Positions 1 to 13,906 of a stretch of DNA of 64,000 nucleotides are shown here, piece after piece. The position numbers and the translations under genes are program-made. Below the pieces are notes generated by a model. The model did not search any database. It had not been told where the DNA came from and worked only from the letters and a program-made list of their open reading frames with translations. How positions within the stretch are numbered: the first letter of the stretch is position 1; each line of letters starts with the position of its first letter. Source of the stretch: Stenopsyche tienmushanensis (lineage: Eukaryota; Arthropoda; Insecta; Trichoptera; Stenopsychidae); NCBI GenBank assembly GCA_008973525.1, contig WACJ01000048.1:806001-870000 (forward strand), given 5' to 3'.

Positions 1-608
1 TGATACGATTCCGACTTTTGTGACTTCCTCCGGGGGCAAATTCTGCACGGAAAGAACAAAAATCGTGATAAACACGCATGGATATTCCGAAAACTTCGAT
101 TTATTCTGATAATATGGTTTTATTATGGCAAAAAAACACTTAAAGATCATTTGATCGCTTGATAAGTGTATATTATGCATCAAAAATTAAATTTTTGCTT
201 AAAAATATTTGGTAAAATACAAAATATAATTGAGACAATGATTCGCTGACAAATTCATCCAGGAAGTATTGGATATTGATTAAAACTGTAATTTTGATTC
301 AAGAACCATTGTTGTTCGATCATTTACATTGAGATTTGTATAATTCGATTGAAGTTAATCCTGAAATAATCACCTGGAGGGTATTGTTCATATCGTGTGA
401 GACTTTTAGATGTGTTTTTTATCATTTAAAATATGAATACCATGGATCGTTTCTCACATACGAATGGAATTTCCAATATCCGATTCGTGCTACCGCCAAT
501 TACCAACGAGCGGAATACGTACGTCATGTTCATTGCGTTTTAAAATTCATGAAGTCAATATCTCAGACTTAAATTTTGGATCTCGGCATACACCTGCCTC
601 TGAACATG

Positions 609-755
609 GAACACGAAATGTTGTCCGTTTATCCAGTTTTTCTAAGCGATCCCGAGGTCGATAAGCCTCTCCAGAACGAAGGCTTCCTCGGCAATCGTTA
701 CCCTCCCGAGCACGCTCCGCTTCGAATCGATACCCTCGTTTCTGACTTGGAAAAG
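609..755 (+). CDS. Candidate short coding exon, unknown product
   Basis: A plus-strand frame from an ATG near 609 runs MEHEMLSVYPVFLSDPEVDK onward and reaches a good AAG|GTAATC donor after LVSDLEK near 755; the frame itself stays open to 788. Composition is more protein-like than its neighbours. No domain is recognised and no partner exon is identified. It could be a chance frame in the Lim1 intron. Confidence 0.13.
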
Positions 756-1589
756 GTAATCGCTTCGGCCGAAGACGTCAGATTGTAGCTCTCGTCGAGC
801 ACATTTTGCACTATGATTCGTCTCGGTCTGAGCTCGTCTCAGGTAAGGTTGTCAGAGAGGGCCCCCTGCCGGGCCAGACCCGTCCGCTCTCGTTCCGAAC
901 TCGCCTTTTTGCAATTTGCACAGAAAACCGCGCTCTATAAGGTAAAAATGAGGAGTAAATCATTCATCATTAGTGCACCCTGTCATGCCTTTGTGTTTTT
1001 GCGAATTTCACATGGTGCTCCGATTTACGCCGAGAGCGCAATTTGACGTGATGGAGCTTAAGTCGCCAGGACAAATTTGTCCCGATGGCGTTTCACCTTT
1101 CGCACGATAAACTATGCATACGAAAGCTCGAGCGATTAGGGGTTGAATCGGCGGGGGCGACAAAGGGGATGGTTTGAATTTAAAAAAGGGAGCAAAGGGA
1201 GAAAAGAGCGGTCGCAGCGGGAGGCCACTTTTTGTTTTTTGAATTGTTACCGACGTGTAAATCGAAAGGGTCGAATTGTTATAATTTTTTCGCAACCAAT
1301 TTTATATTACAACTAACTTGCGATTTTTAAAAACAACAAAATAGCCAATTTACCTGGACAATCTATCTTTTAAAGGACATTTAGTCATTATTATATCATT
1401 TGATCTTCGTTCTTTAACGAACATCTTCTTTAGAATATTTCAATAGCAACGCTCAAAATTGTTTAAATTATAGCAGTCATATTATTAAAACGATATTTAT
1501 AAAATTTATTTTATATTATTTAATAATTTATGGCAAATTATTATCAAATATTATAATATTGAATAACGTATGCAAATCAAGTGCAAATG

Positions 1590-1860
1590 ATCTGTTCCAG
1601 AAACGTTTCACCAAAAATTATATTTAGAGACGAGGTCCATTTTTGGATGAATGGATATGTGAAAAAGCAAAATTATCAAATTTGAGACAATACCAATTCA
1701 TATGATACACACTATTGCAAAATGTATCCCGAGAAAGTCACTGTTTGATGCGAATTTTGGTCTGATTTGGTCCGAAACGAAACTGACGTTGCCTTAACTG
1801 TCAACACATTGACATCGAACAGATCCTTGATTTGCAATTTTTTGTGACCTAAACTGGATC
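1590..1860 (+). mobile_element. IS630/Tc1/mariner transposase relic
   Basis: Plus-strand translation gives EIIFRDEVHFWMNGYVKKQN, then CKMYPEKVTV-CEFW. This is the (F)-D-E-x-HF--NGYVNKQN ... HPEKVTVWC block around the first catalytic Asp of this transposase family. Stops interrupt the frame. It has the same motifs as the relic at 12.5-12.9 kb. Confidence 0.65.
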
Positions 1861-3068
1861 AATATCAATTTAAATTAGATAAGAGCATATTGTATTGGTT
1901 TTATAACATACTTAATTAATCATATTGACGCTAATAATATGCAAAAGCATATGGAATCATTATAACTGCTGTTGGAGTATAAGACAAAAAGAAATTATTT
2001 TTGTATATGCTTCAAAAACGTATTTATCATACGTCAAAACATGATGGATGTTTAAAAAACTGAGTTTGCAGTTGATAACTTTAACAAAATAGTGGGACAT
2101 TGTTTCTGCAAAAGGCGTCATAATTATTTTTAATGCTTAAAGAAGCAAACAGCAATTAAGTTTGAAGATGTATGAATCCTCAAAGAGGCAAAAAATTAAT
2201 TTTACAAATACAATATCGGTTGCTTAATAAATAGCAACAACCATAATCTGTATTCTATAATAATGTACATCCACGTATTCATGAAAATCGTATGCTTGAA
2301 GAGCCTAATATTGACCTAGTATCGGTTTAATCGATGTTTTGCTCTAGTAACAACATTTTTTTAATACCTTTTGATCTGTAAAATTGAATATAATAAGAGT
2401 TGCTGTTATGAATATTATATCCATCTGTTATGAAATATATCAGGATGGATTTTATTAATAAATTAGCATTAGCAAGTGTTAACAATGTTTTCTTCGATTT
2501 ACGCACTATAAAAAGGCAGTTTTCGGTATCAAATCTTGTATGCCCGAAGACTAGAAATGGCGCTCGATGTAATACCGGTACCGATTTGGTCCTGTTTTTA
2601 AAAAAAAGTTGTTAAACACGACGTACAAAATGTATGTGCATAGGTGACTGCAAGGGAGCAGTTGCTTGAACACGCGTTCTGTGGGATGTAATGCTCAAAA
2701 CGTGGGCCGCACAAACATTACATAAATCCAATTACACTCCACCTTCACATAACCATCATCAATCTCGTTAAATAATAACAACCGCATCGAAACATGCAGA
2801 ATATTCACGCAGGAAAAAAATCCTGTCCTATCCAGGCATAATGTTGAGAACCAACGGTGGGAGTGTGGAGTTGAAAAAAAATGAGCATTAGTTCGGCACA
2901 CTAAGAGCGGCTTATCCTTAAAACAGTGATAGATGCACTCGACTCAGTGGGCAGTCCCAGACCCGAAAAAATGCTAATGATCCAAAATTAATAAATCCAC
3001 CACTATCTGTTTCGTTTCAACATTATGGTAATTACGCCCTTCTCGTAAGCTCAAAGTACTTTCTAAGG

Positions 3069-3115
3069 CAGCGGTGGCCAACAAGCGGCCTCGAGGCTCA
3101 TAAGACGACCTTGCT
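3069..3115. mobile_element. Possible hAT terminal fragment
   Basis: CAGCGGTGGCCAACAAGCGG, then CCTCGAGG, is a typical hAT non-autonomous terminus. No matching opposite end was found. Confidence 0.3.
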
Positions 3116-4829
3116 GACGGTATTTCGATCAGCTGACCTAAATTTGGTATGTATACGATCTTTGAGATCTTTCAACGGACCATTGGTATGCAAGTTAAAA
3201 TAAAAACACAAATGTAAAAGTCCTCAATAAATCGACCGTTTCGATTTGTTTTTATTTCAATATCTTCCCATATTCTATGTTTCATTAGGGAGTAAAAAAA
3301 ACATAAAAGAACATAATTTCTAGCACGTCGATCCATGGGATTTCAAAGAAACCGGTCGAATACGTCGAAAGGTCAAAAATTATTTATAGTCACTTGATCG
3401 GTAAATTGAGCGTACGATCAAAATAGAATAGGGCGGCTTTCGGCGCTTTGTTCTCGCGGAAATCGGCATCGAACCCGAGGACCTCTGCTGTTTTATGGGA
3501 TAATAATTGCTGGACTTTACACGGGACTGACCCGACGGGGTGCATCCCGGCGGACCCACCCTCACCCGCTGCGACGCCCGTACGAATCGTACGAATCCGT
3601 ACCGTAACGGAATCTATCATACGTGTGTGCCCATCGCTCCTCTTCGGCAACACGAAATTGAATAATTGATTTATTGATTACGTGCATGGCTTAACAACAA
3701 TGGTAAAAAGGCGACCATCCCATGGATGAGCGGAGCGGCTCTCGTTTTGTGCAATAAATGCGGCTTTAAGTCGAAACCGCAGCTTTTACGGCGGCTGACT
3801 TGCGGTCTGTTTGCGGCCCTGTAACACACACTTCAAAACAACCTATCGGTAAAAGCTTTGTGATTTTGAACTCGTACGGAACACTACCAAATTGAAGAAT
3901 AAGTGTTTTGTAACCAATTTAGAAAAGAATGTCAACATTTGGATTTAAACACATTTCGTCCATGACATCGTACTATACAATCTCTACGTGTACTAATAAA
4001 CAGCACAATACAATAACATGAATTTATAAATCATTACAAATTTAGTATATAATGATTGAAATCATATTAACCGATTGAGTAGTGAGCTAATTTAAAATCA
4101 TCATATATTTGCTTGTCCGCCACTTATCTATCAGAATCGCCGCAGCATATATAAAGCTTGTACATAAATAAATAAACACTGTCGATAGCACACAATATTC
4201 GGTCATTTCTTCGAGTAAACATAAATAATATACTTGAAATCTATTCATTATATCATTATCTATAAAATCGTAGGATGTATGCAAGATATTCTCCCCGTCT
4301 CTGTTTCTCTTCCAAACTCAACGTATAAGAATGCTCTTTCTGAATCACTGGAATTTGCTCGCAAATATGCGACCATACTACCATATAGGTACTGTAGAAT
4401 TTTTTAAATCAAACCTAACTAAATTTCATAAAATTATCATTAGGATCCATATTTGCTCAAAAGCCTTCATAAAATCACGTTATATCGTAATTTATACGAG
4501 CCTACAGAGCTCGTTCATTTTAATAATATTAATGAAGTTGTCTGTTATAATTACAATTTTATACTTAATCAATGCTATTATTGATATTGAAATGATTAAA
4601 TTGCGGATTAAAATGATGTCCCCATAATAACGCATCAGTATTAATCTCAATGCAACCTGGATATAAATTAATAATACGAATTTAAATTTAAACTGCCATT
4701 ACAATTATAAGTTACTGGTGCTCGGCGCGTTTCTGCCACAAAAGTGATAATTCTAAAAATATCGTTTGAAAATTGAAATAGTTGCATCCATATAATATTT
4801 TTACTATATCTATATTATTTGAAAAGGTG

Positions 4830-5045
4830 CAAACAATAAGTTGGCAAAGTTTTATCGCAATCGAATGAACGGTATGGCAGCGCATTAAATACGAACAAAC
4901 AAACATTGATTTTTATATATTAAACTATGCTTATGTTACTTGCAAAAATTTTAGCAATAAGTAAACGCAGTTTTATCGTAATCTAATGAACGGCATGGCA
5001 GCGCATTTCGAACGAACAAAACCCAATTCATTTTTATGTACAAAT
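4830..5045 (+). repeat. Tandem degenerate repeat, two units of about 121 bp
   Basis: The block GTTTTATCGCAATCGAATGA, then CGGTATGGCAGCGCATT, at 4,849 recurs at 4,970 with a few changes (GTTTTATCGTAATCTAATGA, then CGGCATGGCAGCGCATT). The sequence before and after also matches. A local tandem duplication of about 121 bp. Confidence 0.6.
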
Positions 5046-5060
5046 CAAGACTTCCAACCG

Positions 5061-5121
5061 AAAATGAACCGATATTTTAATATCCGATATTTTAATATCG
5101 GTTCATTCAGGTTCATTTTCG
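5061..5121. repeat. Hairpin with nested direct repeat
   Basis: GAAAATGAACC at the left is mirrored by GGTTCATTTTC at the right. Inside is a repeated CCGATATTTTAATAT unit that can also pair with its second copy. About 60 bp, could form a cruciform or an RNA hairpin on either strand. Confidence 0.45.
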
Positions 5122-8100
5122 TCTTTTCGTCATGCAATATTTTAAATTCATCAATAAAATTTTACACTTTTAGATCATGAAAGTTAATTTCAATGAAATT
5201 GATAAGAAATTGCATCAAATTTCACTCGATTTTACCTCTTTTTCCAGGGAAATTGCTATCTGTTTTGTGTCTTTATTATTTCATTTCCTGATGTTGCGAT
5301 TTCCAATGAAATTATTGATTGAATTTGAGATTTTGAACAATATTCAATTAGGATTTGCCAACCAAATAAAAGATTTTGTTTGGACGTTTCAATTCTATTG
5401 CAATTTTTTCTTGAATTTGGAACAGATTGCTACCATGTGTAAAAGCTGTGTTTAATTAAAATTAAGTATGCTATAATTAGCTGTTTATATGAACACAATG
5501 GAATGAAATTGGCATCACTTGGTTGATCGAAGTCTACATGGCATTGTAAGGATCAATCAATTGCAATCGGTGATCGAAGAATACAAGTGTCTCAGTTGTG
5601 GAGTTTCATCAGCGGCGTTTTCTACGCAAATTTGCATTTTTTTCATGAACATAAGCCTAAATCTCGTCCGATGAAAATACCAAAACGAAGCCTCCATCGG
5701 TTGATATCAAAGCTCGAATGCAACATAAATAAGGTCGGAATAGTATAATTAAAGGAGCGGGTCGCCATACCACATAGCGTTTATTATCACATCATTTTGT
5801 GTTACAAACATTATTATTTTACGACCCTACGCTCAAATGTCCCGCAACGGGACGAACACGTAAAAACTTTAATGTCCCTACGGTATTATTTTAATTCCTA
5901 TATATTATATGATGGCTGAAATGTCAAAACGGTGTCTTCGAACCGACCGATTCGTTCCTTCGGAGGATCGCTCGAAAAAACGTCGGACTGCCCGTATGCC
6001 ATTGCTTAAAATACGAACCGACGATCGATAAAAACTAATCGGCCATTATTCGACGCAAAAATGAGCGAATTTGCGGCCTCAGAATAGATCTCGTCTCGCC
6101 GTTATATCTATCACATTCTGAGATACGTTCGTCCATTATAATAAATTATATGCTCGTGACTTTCATGCCTCCCGTATACCGAACGTAATTGACTTGTTTC
6201 GAATAATTAAACATTCATTCCTTCAGTTGCGTCATATAGTCACGTATAATTGCATAAACGCTCTGAAGGGACCCCATTTGCACCAAACTAAAATTTGTAA
6301 TTTGTTTGCAATTACACACATATCAATAATAACGACACGAATGCATTATAACGTGATAGAAACAACTCGAAGGCATGCTTGGATAGTCATTGTGCACAGA
6401 TAATATACAATGACGAAGATATTAACAATTTTGCTGCAGCCAATTTTGTATGATTGTTCTGCGTTTTCCTTTTAACAAAAGCGACAATTGCAAATTTATT
6501 GGCAATCATGTAAAGGAAGAATATTTCATCATCGCCGATTTATCAGTAGAAACATCAACAAATACGAAAAATGTTTATCTAATATAAATACGCTTAGAAA
6601 TCATGAAATCACTCACATGTTTGTTGAGTGCGCATTGAAATACTATTATGGCTCCCAAATGTATCCAAGCTTGATGCAAGTTTAGGTCGTTGGATTTTTA
6701 TTTTAAACCCAATAAGGATTTCGACGATTGATTAAAATTCTGCAGACATTGTCCATATTGTCAACACAATTCTATAGTCCCAATTTCGAAAGGCGCTATC
6801 AAATTGCAAAGCGCGGAATTTCAATTCCAAACAAGAGCACCGATTGCTGCAGTCCGATTGATGGACAAATGACGGTGTATTTTCTCTCATCAATCCACAA
6901 TCATCGTATAACAGCATCGAAATAAAATAAAAACACTCTAAAAGAAGTAATTTCATGTCCAATCGTAGTTTCTTTCCAATACAACAAGCCAATAGGTGTC
7001 GTTGATCTATTTGACAATATCGAAAATGTCGTCGAGCTATAATGGCACAGAATTCTCTATTATCTTATGGATAATCGATAGGTTATCATTGTCACGATCC
7101 AAGAAACCATTTTCAGAATGATTGTTCAAGTTGAAATACTCGATATGCACCAGGAAATTTGCTATAAATACAAGATATACAGCTGAACATAAACTATGCA
7201 CATTTAACTCCTAATACTGTCAGTGTCTTACAACACATAAACCAGAGATATATTGCCACTTTTAAGATATATTGCTTGAAATTTGCACCAAAAATTATGG
7301 AGCTATAAACAAAGGATTAATAAAAGGAAAATCAAATGATAAAAATCACGCATGTAAAATACATCATAAAGTAATTCATATTAATTCGCATAACTATGAT
7401 CCTGTTTCGTCAATATCAGATTTAATTTAATTCAAAAGAAAATTTAATACTAATATATCGATAATTATTTGGACGATCTTACTTCATAAATGCCTTGTTT
7501 AATGGATTTTCTTTATATTACAGTGCAAAATATATTACCAGATCTTCCACGTTCATATTTTTTTATAAAATACGTTCTGATTTAATTGATCGACAATTGA
7601 TTTGAAAATAAATAAAAAGCATCAGAGAAGAGGTCAAATTTTGCACTTTATTACGCTAGTACACGCGCCACAGGTTGAAAATCACTATTATATTTACTTA
7701 TATCAATGCAATAAATTATTTTGAAAGCTCGAGTAAAATTTTGATTCAATCTATCGGCTAGTTTACGAATTATATCAATTTTAGTATAGAAATAGCTTTT
7801 TATGTACTTGTGCGAAATTCACTCGGACTCCCCGGACTTTAAAGTGTTTAAAAACTTTAAATAAATTCTTATATTTTAAACTGAATAAAATTTGGATTAA
7901 AAAGTTTAAATTCCAATTTGGATTGTATCATTATACAGCAGCATGTGATATTAATTGTAGAAAACGCATTAAGATCAGTCTGTCGCGTATTTGGCAGACT
8001 TCAATGCATGGGAGAATATTAAAATTGAGGACGAGTGTAGCTAAAGTTGTCGTAAATCATCCGAAATGTTCGGATGATCTCATTCAGTGCTCTCTTTATA

Positions 8101-8657
8101 AATTTCAGAGAACTGCACACAAAAAAAAACTATGAACACAAATGGACTCGACATGGCATTTCAGGTGTATCTCTTCGAGCAGATTTAAGGTGCGTGGCCG
8201 AAGCATTGTTGCCCTGACAATGAGAGAAACGCCGATAAATTGTGACGTTAAAAACGTGATATATTCATATGACGAAAAAAAAAATAGCTAAATGATTGTT
8301 TTGGAATCAAAACTAACTTCTCTACCTGGCGATTGACAAAAGGCGGGCGTTCTTTGAGGGGCGCGCAGAGACAAGCCCCGTTGACGTATATTATTATTTA
8401 TGTGCACTAAAACGGAGTCGGAGCGGGTCCCACCGGTCTGGTGACCGTCTCCGAAGGCTCCGGACTTCATAATATTGTCATTAATAAAAGATTTTGTCAC
8501 TTTTTTGTGGGCAATGGGAATGCCGCAAGGCGCCTGCTCTACACGGTACCCAGCTGCGTTTCATTGTCGTCGTGAAAAATTATCGACCCGGATAAAAAAG
8601 CATTACAAATATGAATCGTCGCGGGATTGAGTCATTCCCGGGACGAGATGAGATAAC

Positions 8658-8673
8658 GACGACGACGACGACG
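8658..8673 (+). repeat. (ACG)n microsatellite
   Basis: About five tandem ACG units framed by GATAAC and GTTATC, so the short block also forms an imperfect palindrome. Confidence 0.6.
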
Positions 8674-9859
8674 GGTTATCCCGTCGAGATCAAATCTTAT
8701 TCACACTTTTTAAATAGATCTTAATGATTCACATTTGCTGCAAGAACGAAGCGTTTCGCTATATTTAACAGTTTCCCATGTCTGTTTGCATTGGGAGTAT
8801 GTTACGAGGTGCTTCCTTCGGACACAGAAGTGCGCCGCCTCGTAAAGCTGTCACTCCATTAGACTTTTCCTGTTTTTATGCCCTACAGATGCGCAGAAAC
8901 ACTGTCATATTCTGCGACCGCCTCAAGCATTTTATACGATTTCTGAGATTTTCGACCATAAACAATATTTAAAAGAAGCGATTGGGTCCAAGCAGAGCGC
9001 GGACGCAGAAAGAAGACGTCGGACATTTTATTACGGGGACCGATTATGTGAGAAGAGCGAAACAGTTCGATTACCGAAACACTCCAACATTTTATGGAGC
9101 ACCGTCGAGCATGAATGGTTGTTTCTTCCAAATAGGGATGTATCTGCCGAATAAAAATGTCAAATATTGCACAATGAAGCAACAACTTAATCGTGGTCGA
9201 CAACATCCATTTAATTTATCCACGGTGGTGATTTAAATAGAACACTATGAAAGATCCACCAGACCTAATGGAACATCAATATCAACTTAGATAAGAACCT
9301 ATATAGTTTTCTGGATATCATACTCTTTTAATTTGAATTATGCATCAAGGGGCGTCTCAAGAATTTTGCATGTTTTAATCATTTTTAGGTGACAATTTAT
9401 TTAAGTATTGTATCATTGCAATGCAAATCCAAAACATCTTCGAAATCAAAATTCAAAATGGCACAACCAGCTTAATATCAACACTCAGCGGGTCGTTTGG
9501 ATGAACACATCGAAGAGTATTTTTATTTTGGTCAGAATTTTTAAAAATCACTTTTCTAAGAAATTTATGTATATAATGTGTCCATAATTTTTGTAAAATG
9601 ATGAAAAAATGCACCCATTATATTACATTAACAAACTTCAATATAAGGATTAAATATAATGTTTTATTCGTAAAATTTCATTCAAAGACTGAGTATTTTC
9701 ACACACGACTAAAGGGTGTTAATTGTATAGTTTTTTCTCAAAAATAAATTCAAACAAAGCAAATACAACAATTGTTTAAATGATAAACGCACTAAAAAGA
9801 TATGACATTCATACAATATAATGATTTTGATTCCGAAATGGACGGTTTTAAGTCACTTT

Positions 9860-10910
9860 ATCAATTTAAATACAGTAAATCCCTGGATTTACTGTATTTA
9901 AGGTTTACTAAAATTTACTGTACTAGGAAAAGCTTTCTGCTGACATACCTTCAGCAAACACATTGAAGCTATTTGTGGAGAAGGAAGGATTCGACGAAGA
10001 ATTTGTATACAATGCTGGTGAGACCGGCTTAATTGGAAAAAACTATCCAACAAATATTTAGCATCAAGACGTGAAAATACTTCACCAGGGTACAAAACTA
10101 CTAAATCATGTGTAATGGTGTATGCAAATGCAAACAGACTGCTTGTCATTGGAAAATCAAAGAATCCCAGATGCTTTAAATATATCAAAAGCCATTTTTC
10201 TAAAGAAATTTTTACGAAAAACCAAATTGAATCCAGACATTTAGTCTGGATCCTCAAATTTGGATCTTTCAAATTGATGACCACGTGAGCCCCCATTTTC
10301 GTATAAAACCATCAATGTGACTAATAAAATTCTTTTCTGCTGAGATACAGACTAAAACTCGCAAAATTCCCGATTTGCCGACAAACTATTTATTTCCGTC
10401 GCTGCAGATGAATCCTCATATACTATAATACTTTGATGTGATTCGTAATTATATTATACGTACGTATCTATTATATTTCATATAGATATTCCCGTTATTA
10501 GAGTCGAGGTGTAGTAAATACATCACCGGTAATATAACAATTTGAAAAACATATATGTACTGAAGACATGAATAGCACAATGCTAAATGCTATGAAAAAG
10601 ATGTAATTGATTGTCTAAATTACGATACAAACGATCCTGGATTCCAAATATTGAATGGTGAGGAAATAATTATAGAAATATCTGCCTCAGAAGAACAAGG
10701 CCGAGAAGGCGAAGAATAGATTTGCGAAGAGGTAGATATTGGTCTTGCCCATTTGGAAGTTTTTCAGTGTTTAGATGTCATCATGAAATGGCTTGAGAAT
10801 CAAAAATAAGATAAATTATATATCTTAAGAATATTCACGATTTGGATTTTCGTTATCCGGACTACTTTCATCCCCAATCGGTCCGGATAATCGAGGTTCT
10901 ACTGTATATG
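9860..10910 (+). mobile_element. pogo/Tigger DNA transposon relic
   Basis: Plus-strand translation gives FVEKEGFDEEFVYNAGETGL (the YN-ADETGL block with the first catalytic Asp, here G-E for D-E), then readable KNPRCF-type text in other frames. C-terminal text near 10,620-10,800 reads NDPGFQILNGEEII, then HLEVFQCLDVIMKWLENQ. The right end CCGGATAATCGAGGTTCTACTGTA (10,886-10,909) is a classic pogo terminus. The left end is unclear; a palindrome with TACAGTAAAT sits at 9,868-9,899. The coding region is broken. Confidence 0.75.
9868..9899. repeat. Perfect palindrome with 15-bp arms
   Basis: Arms AAATACAGTAAATCC and GGATTTACTGTATTT with a 2-base spacer, at the left edge of the pogo relic. It contains the TACAGTA seen at pogo ends, so it may be a fold-back of the terminal repeat. 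Confidence 0.5.
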
Positions 10911-11199
10911 GTATGTATTTTACACGGTAAATGCGGGGGCACTTTGTGTGCGTTTGCCCTTTGGCGCCAGCATCTTTTCAAATTTATATTTACACAGAAT
11001 GCCATTACTTTTAAAATAATCAAAATTTTTGAATAATTTTTCATCTCAAAGTAGTGTTGTTTCAAAATTTGTTTTAGATAATATGGTGAAATCCTCGATT
11101 ATATCGTTTGATTTACTCTGATAAAATACAATGTCCATAAATATTAATGATTTATCAATGGAATCGACAAGGAATAATGCGGAAGCCCTTCACGTATAT

Positions 11200-12300
11200 T
11201 TTTGGTGGTCGATTGAAAGGTGTCGTTATAATATCGGCCGCAGCCTTGACTCCCAATTAAAAAGGCGGGAAATAATGAATTCGAAAAAAGCGAGCGTGGC
11301 GAAAGACCGTTTCGCTACAAGCTGTAAACGCTAATTTTTATCGCGAGTTCCGGTCGAAGATTCGAACGCTCGTTTCGACGCATTCCCCTTTCGCGCTCTT
11401 GATCCGTTTTTGCGTTATCCCACACGTAGCGACCGGAAAATTCGTAATTCACCGGAAAATTCCGATTTCATCATTTAGCGCCACGCAACCATTGTTAACA
11501 TGTTTGCATTTAATTTGTCATTCTAAGACGCCCTCCCGTGCGGAATGCGTTCAAAAACAAAGCTTCCGATGGGATTCCGCACGCAAAAAATCCTATTTTT
11601 TACTACGCACAGCGGCGATGTCAAATTAGCGTTGCCGTGAATCAACAAATCAATTTATTTAACGTCGTTTATTAACATTTAATGACGCGGTATTTGGCGA
11701 TGATAAAGTATCGGAGGCCTTATACGGCACGCGCGAGCCGTCCGAAGCCGTTCGGATACAATGAGATAAAAATTAAACATACTAAACTTATTCATTACCA
11801 GACAATGCGCATTGCATAAAGCGCTTTATTATTAAATAACGTTCGGCTTCTAAATCGAGCGCTTTGAATGAAATTAGTTTTTTAATGCGCGGCGTGACAG
11901 ATGGGGGCCACCGCGGCAGAAATGCGTGGACTGATTTAATTGCTAAATGTTGCATGTCCGAAGAGACGACGACGATCCAAGCTTCAAGTCTGGAGATCGC
12001 TTCTTAATTCGAAGCACACGGGGTCTATTTTAAAAATTTGAATTATGGCGCTCTTAACAATGCCACCCTGGCGCCATCTATTCGCAATAAAAACAAACAC
12101 ACGATCGCACGCAGCCCCTAAGCAATTGAATATCAATTTGAGCGTGCCCGGAGGCAATTTGTAGATTTTGTCATTGCTATTATAAACTCATTGGATCCCA
12201 TCTGACAGCATCTCCGACAATACAAATTGGATGGGCGTGAATCCACACGCTGGATGGAAATAGTCGGTTTTACAAATGGCGACCACCGTGGCGCACTATT
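11200..12300. promoter_or_regulatory. GC-richer intronic region
   Basis: About 1.1 kb with raised GC and many CpG dinucleotides inside the homeobox intron, in contrast to AT-rich flanks and free of recognisable transposon sequence. Open frames are short and on both strands. It might be a conserved non-coding element cluster. Only a comparison with related genomes would tell. Confidence 0.15.
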
Positions 12301-12539
12301 TAAGTGCTAAATGTACCACGCTTGCGTTGCTGCCAATTGCCGTTTCTTTGACGCTCACCACTCGACAAGAGCTTTTGTACAAATAATCTTCGATTTAAAT
12401 TCTGCATACTGCGCATCGGTATGTCAGATATATCTTTTGCATACACTGCTGGCAATTCGAAGCAATTTAACAGCTCTAAAAATAAATTTTTCAATCATCG
12501 CCCATGTAGCTTATGTAACAAGGATTGAATGTTCACTCA

Positions 12540-12900
12540 ATCATCAGAAGATCAAAAATATGAACATGTCTTGATTCGCATCCATCTCAATTTCTTGGAC
12601 TTGGAGAGTAAATATAGGATCATCCCATTGAGATTGACATCGCTCAGCATTCACAGTAACTGCATTTTCAGCATCGTCTTCGAAAAAATGTGACCCAATG
12701 ATTCCATTTGTCTAAAATGCACACCAAACAATAACATTTTTGTATATAGACTTGTTTGGATCTTTCGTAAATAACACAGTAATTTTGCCTCGAAAACAAT
12801 GGATCTCTCATTCGTTTTTCAATAAGAATGTAAACGTGTCGTTGCAATATTTAAAATTATACTATTTTCTACTAAAACAATTTGGTTTAACACTTTAACG
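12540..12900 (-). mobile_element. IS630/Tc1/mariner transposase relic
   Basis: Minus-strand translation gives NVIVWCAF, then TNGIIGSHFFEDDAENAVTV, then NAERCQSQWDD. This matches VTVWCA-W--GIIGP-FFEND-GNAVTVNGERY of the family. The preceding bases read as a worn NGYVNKQN-type block. Frame shifts and stops show decay. Confidence 0.65.
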
Positions 12901-13640
12901 TACACAGCCGTCAAATCCAGTCATGCGTCAGCAGATAATACGTTTTGCAGCAGATAAGTCTATGCATACCGTCTTCGTGGACACTTCAACTATTATCACA
13001 GCGGCTCAAAAACTCTCAAACTTCTCTGAGAATTGAAATGAGGCAGATAACGCTACCTTCAACAATCAATGTCATTGATTCAAAACAATAATAATTGTGT
13101 GTTTTGAGAAATGGATGTCTTGCGTCTTATCATACACTCGTACATCGATGGCAGTCGTGCTGTAAAGGTACCCCTACACTTTTAAATGTTCTCAAAAACG
13201 TTTTTATTTTTTAAAGTAGCTTTTTTTTATTTTTTTCGAATTTGATACGAGTATTTCAATGATAAATTAAAGAAATATCAAAATGTTAAAGAAACTCGCC
13301 AATGTGCACACCTACTATTCAGCAAAATGTAGGTATAATTAACTGAAATCAGATTTATACTCAGCAATAAATAAAAATATGGGACAAAACAATCCAAGCA
13401 TCAATTGGCAACAATACTTAAAAGCAGTTGCTGTTCAAATTGAACATTAAGACTGAAATGAACGAATATTGTTTGCTAATGCATTTTATTTTTATGTACT
13501 ATGGCGAAAGTCGTTTTTAAATTACTAAATAAAAATAAAATAAAATACGGACAATATCAACAGTGTAAAGGTTCATTTATTAATATACAAACTTAATACA
13601 CGTTGCGAGGTCTTGAGAAAAAAGTGGATTTACATTAAAG

Positions 13641-13906
13641 CAACGGTTCTTAAGCTGTGGTCCGCGGATCCTTCAGGGATCCGCGGACCTTCAGGGTCCA
13701 CGAAATCATTACCGAAGATCCGCGAAAATATAAAAGAATATTAATTTTTGAGAATTTTTTAACAGAAAACATTGTAAGAATTTTGACCAATATTTGACTA
13801 AAAAATGTTTGTTTGAAAAATGAAGTCACAAGAATTGGGATGGGGTCCGCCAAAAAAAAAATGTTTAAGAGGGGGTCCGCGAACTACATATGTTTAAGAG
13901 CCACTG
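13641..13906. mobile_element. hAT-type MITE
   Basis: 266 bp with ends CAACGGTTCTTAA and (complement) CAGTGGCTCTTAA, the usual hAT terminal form. The flanking 8-mers CATTAAAG and TATTAGAA are a worn target-site duplication. A perfect 13-bp-arm palindrome (GGTCCGCGGATCC ... GGATCCGCGGACC) sits at 13,659-13,689. No transposase. Confidence 0.65.
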
